From the NCBI RefSeq assembly GCF_003323715.1, contig NZ_QOIN01000054.1:1-64000 (forward strand): a DNA stretch of 64,000 nucleotides, in the 5' to 3' direction. The position numbers and the translations under genes were made by a program. Below the pieces are notes generated by a model that was given only the letters and a program-made list of their open reading frames with translations, was not told the DNA's origin and ran no database searches. This stretch comes from Streptomyces diacarni (GTDB lineage Bacteria > Actinomycetota > Actinomycetes > Streptomycetales > Streptomycetaceae). The first letter of the stretch is position 1; each line of letters starts with the position of its first letter. Below, in pieces: positions 60,679 to 64,000 of this stretch.

Positions 60679-63596
60679 CGACCGACGCTGTGACGACCGA
60701 CCTCCCCTCCCCCGCTCCCCTCGTGCTCGCCCCCGACTTCGTCCTCCGCGTCGCCGGGCTGCCCCTCTCGGCCCTCGACCCCCTGCGCGCCCGGAACACC
60801 ACGGCATGGGTGCGGCGCGCGCTCGCGCTGGAGGACGAGGCGGCGGCGCTGGCGCCCGAGGCGGAGGACGCCCTCGCCGAGGCTGTCGCCCAGGCCGGTC
60901 AGGTAGCCGCCAGGCGCGGCCTGCTCGCGCTGCGCCGCGACATCCACAACGCCCGCACCCCCGCGCCCCGAACGGAACGGATCGCCGGTCCCGTGCCGCC
61001 GTCCGTCACCCGGTGGCTGTCCGTGCGCCGCCGCCACGACGACGCGCTCGCCGCGGCCGAACGGACCCTGGCCACCGAACTCGCCGCGGCCCGCTCCTGG
61101 CTGCGCACCCTCGCCCGTGGGCCCGTCCTCCGCGCCGGTCTCCAAGCGGCCTCCCCCTCCCTCGACGCCGCTCTGCCCGGGTATCTGGCGGCCGAGGCCG
61201 CTGCGGCTCCCCCGGACAAGCGCCGCAGGAAGGCGGAGCGCGCGCTGGTCTCCTACGTCTACCGGGCGGCGCTCAAGACCAGCCCCTTCAGCACCTTCAC
61301 CTCGCTCGCCCACGGCCGCTTCGACGAGTCGGAGGAGGCCCTGCGGCTCAGCCTGCCGGCGGGGAGGGAAGGCGTGCGACCGCTGCTGCGGGCCCGGCCC
61401 AACCTCACCGCCGTCCATGAGATCACCGTCGCGGCACTCGGCGACCCGGCCACGCGCGCCGCGCTGCCCTTCCGCGCCGTGGGCGGGCGGCGCAGGGCCG
61501 ACGGGCGGCTCCACTACACGCGCCGCCGCTACCGCGAGGCCGGCCCGGGCGTCGCCCTGGCCGCCCCGGGGATACTGCGCGAGGAGCCGTTCCGACTTCC
61601 GGTGGGCCCCGTGCTGGAGGAGGCGCTGGGACTCCTCGACGCCGCTCCCGGAGACGGGCTCACCCTCCCGGAGCTCGCCAGGGCCCTGCACCGGGCCGAC
61701 CCCGACCGCAGGCCCCGCGACCAGCTCTGCCGCTACCTGGACAAGCTGGTCGAGTGCGGCCTGCTGATCACCCCGGCGCTCGCCCTCGACGTCCACCACC
61801 CCGACCCGGTGGCGGCCCTGGCCTCCCGACTGCGCGACGTGCAAGGACGGACCCACAGCTGCCTGGAAGGACCGGCCCCCGGCCGGGAAGGGCCGATTCG
61901 CGACGTGGAGGGACCGACCCGCTGCCTGAAAGGACCGGCCCCCGGTTCGGAAAGGCCGACCGGAGCATTGGCCCTGCTCGCCGACGACCTCGACCGTCTC
62001 GTGGCCCTCACCCACGCACACCCCCTGGCGCCGTCCGAGGAACGGTCCCGGCGCACGGCCGCGCTCCGCGCCGCGACCGCCGACGCGCAGCGCAGGCTGG
62101 GTCGTGCGGAGCCCGTCGTGCCCCGCACGGCCGTCTACGAGGACGCCGTGCTCGCCGGGTCGGGGACCGCCGGACGTGCCGCGTGGGAGGACGGGCCGCT
62201 GCCCGGGCTGCGGCAGTTCGCCCGGCTCCTTCCGGCGTTCGATCTGCTGCTCGGCGACCGGCTGACGGCCCGCGCACACTTCCGGTCCCGCCACGGCCCC
62301 GGCGGAACCTGCCACGATGTGCCGGGCTTCGCACACGACCTGTACCTGACGTGCGGCCACCTGCTCTCGGACCTCCGCACACCGCTGGGCACGCTCGCGG
62401 CGGACGGCACCTACCAGCCGCGCGCCAATCCGCTCGCGGACCCGGGCATCGCGGCGCTGAGCGCGGCCCACGCGGAGTTCGCCCGCACCGTGCGTACCGC
62501 CCTCGATGCGCGGTCCCCCGACGCGCCCGAAGTCGTCCTGCCCGACGACGCGCTGGAGCGGGCGGCGGCGCTGCTGCCGCCCGAGAGCGGCACCCTGCCG
62601 CGAAGCTACGCGTGCTACCTCCAGTGGGTCAGGCCCACCACGCCCGACCGAGCACCGCGCGCGGTGCTCAACTGGGCCCATACCGGCCTCGGACAGCCGC
62701 TCGCCCGCTTCGCCCGCTCCTTCGCACCCCGGCCGCAGGCGGAGCACGCGGTGTCCGAGGCACTGCGCGCACGGCACGAGGGGCTGTTGCCGCCCGGCGC
62801 CGTCTTCGCGGACCTGAGCGGTGGCTACGACACCTCGAACGTCACACTGCGCCCCGCCCTGGCTCCCTACCGCCTGGTCGGTCCGGCCGACACCGGGCAC
62901 GGGCCCGCGTCGGCACACCTCATGGTCGAGGATCTGGTCCTGGTCGACGACGAGGAGAGCGGAGAGCTGCACCTGCGCTCGCCGCGCCTGGGCAAGCGGG
63001 TCGTCCCCCTGTGGCTGGGCGGTCTGGTACCCATGGCACTTCCGTGCGTCCAGCGCACGCTGCTGACGCTTTCGCCCGCGTCCATGCCGATGGCGGCCGA
63101 CGTGTGGCAGTGTCTGGACCGCGCCACGGTGCCGGCCCACCGCCCGCGCGTGCGCTGCGGGTCCCTGGTGCTGACGCGCCGCTCCTGGCATTTCGAGCGG
63201 GCCAGACTGCCGCACGCACAGCCTCCGGTGGACAGCGCGCACGGCCTCCTGGCCCGGCGGCGCTGGTGGAAGGCGGCCGGGCTGCCGACACGGGTGATGG
63301 CCCGTACGGACACCGACACCAAACCGCAACCGGTGGACGCCGACAGCCCGCTCTCCCTCGCCCTGCTCGACCACCGGCTGCGCGGCTGCTCCCAGGCGGT
63401 CTTCACCGAGCTGCTCCCCGACGTGGACGAGGCGGCCCTGCGCGTGGACGGTGGCAGCCACGTCTCGGAAGTGTGCGCCGAACTGGACGCCGCGGCCACC
63501 CGGCCGCACACCACCAGCCCCACCCCGGCGCCCGCACCCGCACCCGCACCCGCACCCGCACCCGCACCCGCACCCGGGAAGGATCTGTTCCGATGA
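60675..63596 (+). CDS. LanB-type dehydratase, glutamylation (N-terminal) domain
   Basis: The GTG start at 60675 overlaps the previous stop. The 973-residue protein resembles the Lant_dehydr_N domain of class I lantibiotic dehydratases: RNTTAWVRRALALEDEAAAL, YVYRAALKTSPFSTFTSLAH (the RxxxKxSPxST core), SYACYLQWVRPTTPDRAPRA, VLVDDEESGELHLRS-like strands and LVLTRRSWHF. These domains transfer glutamate from Glu-tRNA to Ser/Thr of a precursor; a separate protein then eliminates it to dehydroamino acids. A repetitive linker (PAPGREGPIRDVEGPTRCLK) lies at 61850-61965, and the C-terminus carries seven Pro-Ala hexamer repeats. Stop overlaps the next start. Confidence 0.87.
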   Translation: MTTDAVTTDLPSPAPLVLAPDFVLRVAGLPLSALDPLRARNTTAWVRRALALEDEAAALAPEAEDALAEAVAQAGQVAARRGLLALRRDIHNARTPAPRTERIAGPVPPSVTRWLSVRRRHDDALAAAERTLATELAAARSWLRTLARGPVLRAGLQAASPSLDAALPGYLAAEAAAAPPDKRRRKAERALVSYVYRAALKTSPFSTFTSLAHGRFDESEEALRLSLPAGREGVRPLLRARPNLTAVHEITVAALGDPATRAALPFRAVGGRRRADGRLHYTRRRYREAGPGVALAAPGILREEPFRLPVGPVLEEALGLLDAAPGDGLTLPELARALHRADPDRRPRDQLCRYLDKLVECGLLITPALALDVHHPDPVAALASRLRDVQGRTHSCLEGPAPGREGPIRDVEGPTRCLKGPAPGSERPTGALALLADDLDRLVALTHAHPLAPSEERSRRTAALRAATADAQRRLGRAEPVVPRTAVYEDAVLAGSGTAGRAAWEDGPLPGLRQFARLLPAFDLLLGDRLTARAHFRSRHGPGGTCHDVPGFAHDLYLTCGHLLSDLRTPLGTLAADGTYQPRANPLADPGIAALSAAHAEFARTVRTALDARSPDAPEVVLPDDALERAAALLPPESGTLPRSYACYLQWVRPTTPDRAPRAVLNWAHTGLGQPLARFARSFAPRPQAEHAVSEALRARHEGLLPPGAVFADLSGGYDTSNVTLRPALAPYRLVGPADTGHGPASAHLMVEDLVLVDDEESGELHLRSPRLGKRVVPLWLGGLVPMALPCVQRTLLTLSPASMPMAADVWQCLDRATVPAHRPRVRCGSLVLTRRSWHFERARLPHAQPPVDSAHGLLARRRWWKAAGLPTRVMARTDTDTKPQPVDADSPLSLALLDHRLRGCSQAVFTELLPDVDEAALRVDGGSHVSEVCAELDAAATRPHTTSPTPAPAPAPAPAPAPAPAPGKDLFR
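63531..63572 (+). repeat. CCCGCA hexanucleotide repeat at 3' end of LanB gene
   Basis: Seven copies of CCCGCA encode a (Pro-Ala)n tail of the LanB-type protein, 20 bases before its stop. Slippage would change the tail length in steps of two residues, or shift the coupled reading frame not at all, because the unit is six bases. Confidence 0.85.
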
Positions 63597-64000
63597 CCGA
63601 GAGCGTGCCGGAGCGGCTCCCCCAGCGCGCCACCGCTCACACCGGCGAGAGCGGCGGCCGGGGCGGCCCTACCGGCCATGAGGCGCCCACCCGGCAGAAC
63701 CGACGCGTCACGCCTCTCAATATCGACGACCGGTCACCCACCGAGCTGCGGCCCGGACAATGGCTGTCCGTACACGTCTACTACTCCGCCGACCGCGACC
63801 CGCTGCTGTCCGACTGCGTCCGGCCCCTCTTCGCCCGGCTGCGGCGCGAACGCCTCGCCCGGAGCTGCTACTTCCTGCGGCACTGGCTGGAGGGCGCACA
63901 CCTACGGCTGCGGATACAGCCCGCCGGCCTGGCCACCGTGCCCGACCTCACCCGCGTCATCGAGGAAGACGTCGGCGCGTACCTGCACCGCCATCCCGCG
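63593..64000 (+). CDS. Thiopeptide-type elimination-domain protein (SpaB_C-like), 3' end outside window
   Basis: ATG 63593 overlaps the LanB stop (ATGA). The first 45 residues are Gly/Arg/Thr-rich, then RPGQWLSVHVYYSADRDPLL, SDCVRPLFARLRRERLARSC and YFLRHWLEGAHLRLRIQPAG. The WLSVHVYY...FIRYWxxGPHLRLR pattern is the start of the Lant_dehydr_C/SpaB_C family, whose members eliminate glutamate from glutamylated Ser/Thr, or in thiopeptides serve as pyridine synthase (a [4+2] cyclase of the same fold). The open end prevents deciding between these roles. A split LanB pair is typical of thiopeptide and goadsporin clusters. Confidence 0.8.
   Translation, partial: MTESVPERLPQRATAHTGESGGRGGPTGHEAPTRQNRRVTPLNIDDRSPTELRPGQWLSVHVYYSADRDPLLSDCVRPLFARLRRERLARSCYFLRHWLEGAHLRLRIQPAGLATVPDLTRVIEEDVGAYLHRHPA

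Noticed and set aside
56452..60807. 1,451-codon open frame on the minus strand opposite the RiPP genes
   Set aside because: It is a codon-bias shadow of three coupled plus-strand genes with clear family motifs; its own translation is Gly/Arg/Pro-rich without domains or ribosome site.
60519..63509. 996-codon open frame on the minus strand opposite the LanB gene
   Set aside because: Same reason: antisense shadow in very GC-rich DNA with no recognisable domain.
1..64000. CRISPR arrays, rRNA and tRNA genes
   Set aside because: I looked for regularly spaced direct repeats and cloverleaf-like or rRNA-like segments and noticed none; a dedicated search was not possible.

Overview
This is very GC-rich DNA with GTG/TTG starts, dense ATGA/GTGA stop-start overlaps, Streptomyces-type L-rhamnose genes, a SpoIIE-type phosphatase and a thiazole/oxazole RiPP locus. 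All of this points to a Streptomyces (or close relative) chromosome. The many broken insertion sequences and decayed genes, together with accessory catabolic and biosynthetic clusters, suggest a chromosome arm rather than the core; that placement is inference.

Layout. 1-3.9 kb is a graveyard: an IS110 transposase tail abutting a truncated HEAT-repeat gene, an IS5-type remnant, a RelE/ParE-like toxin-antitoxin scrap, and an IS3 remnant that has cut a GNAT acetyltransferase gene. One intact small secreted protein survives there. 4.3-7.3 kb is a large NB-ARC/TPR (NLR-like STAND) gene with an N-terminal RHIM-like motif and a C-terminal membrane region, split by a one-base shift at a run of seven G. 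7.3-8.4 kb holds an RHS-repeat fragment. 8.5-10.2 kb encodes a LuxR-type DNA-binding domain fused to a periplasmic-binding-like sensor. It faces a tightly coupled five-gene operon (15.1 to 10.2 kb, minus strand): two short-chain dehydrogenases, an MHS transporter, a C45 acyltransferase-like hydrolase and a polysaccharide-deacetylase-like amidohydrolase. The substrate is unknown.

15.2-17.7 kb is a decayed sugar-acid locus: the N-terminal domain of a RuBisCO-like protein, a KdgT permease and a DeoR regulator whose divergent 5' ends are both missing, and an IS630 scrap. 17.7-24.8 kb is the lower nicotinate pathway on the minus strand (nicC, transporter, nicF, nicD, nicX, nicE, GntR regulator). 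It would convert 6-hydroxynicotinate via 2,5-dihydroxypyridine, N-formylmaleamate, maleamate and maleate to fumarate. The nicotinate dehydrogenase nicAB is not in the window.

25.8-37.6 kb is an L-rhamnose regulon: a LacI regulator, a rhaS-rhaQ-rhaP-rhaT importer on the minus strand, and rhaI-rhaD-rhaB on the plus strand. A shared divergent control region carries mirrored promoters, each with a matching operator. A duplicated-domain lipoprotein follows. 39.0-50.7 kb is a glycan-use cluster: sulfatase, GH2, GH38 alpha-mannosidase, and a CUT1 ABC importer without its own ATPase. A divergent ROK regulator and a palindromic operator control it.

50.9-53.6 kb has a two-domain VOC protein and a GAF-SpoIIE-ATPase regulator. 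From 54.5 kb to the right edge runs an operon for an azole-containing, probably dehydroamino-acid-containing RiPP (thiopeptide or goadsporin-like): Ocin-ThiF/E1-like protein, YcaO cyclodehydratase, two-domain SagB dehydrogenase, LanB-type glutamylation domain, and the start of a separate elimination-domain protein. The precursor peptide is not visible, and the cluster continues beyond the window.
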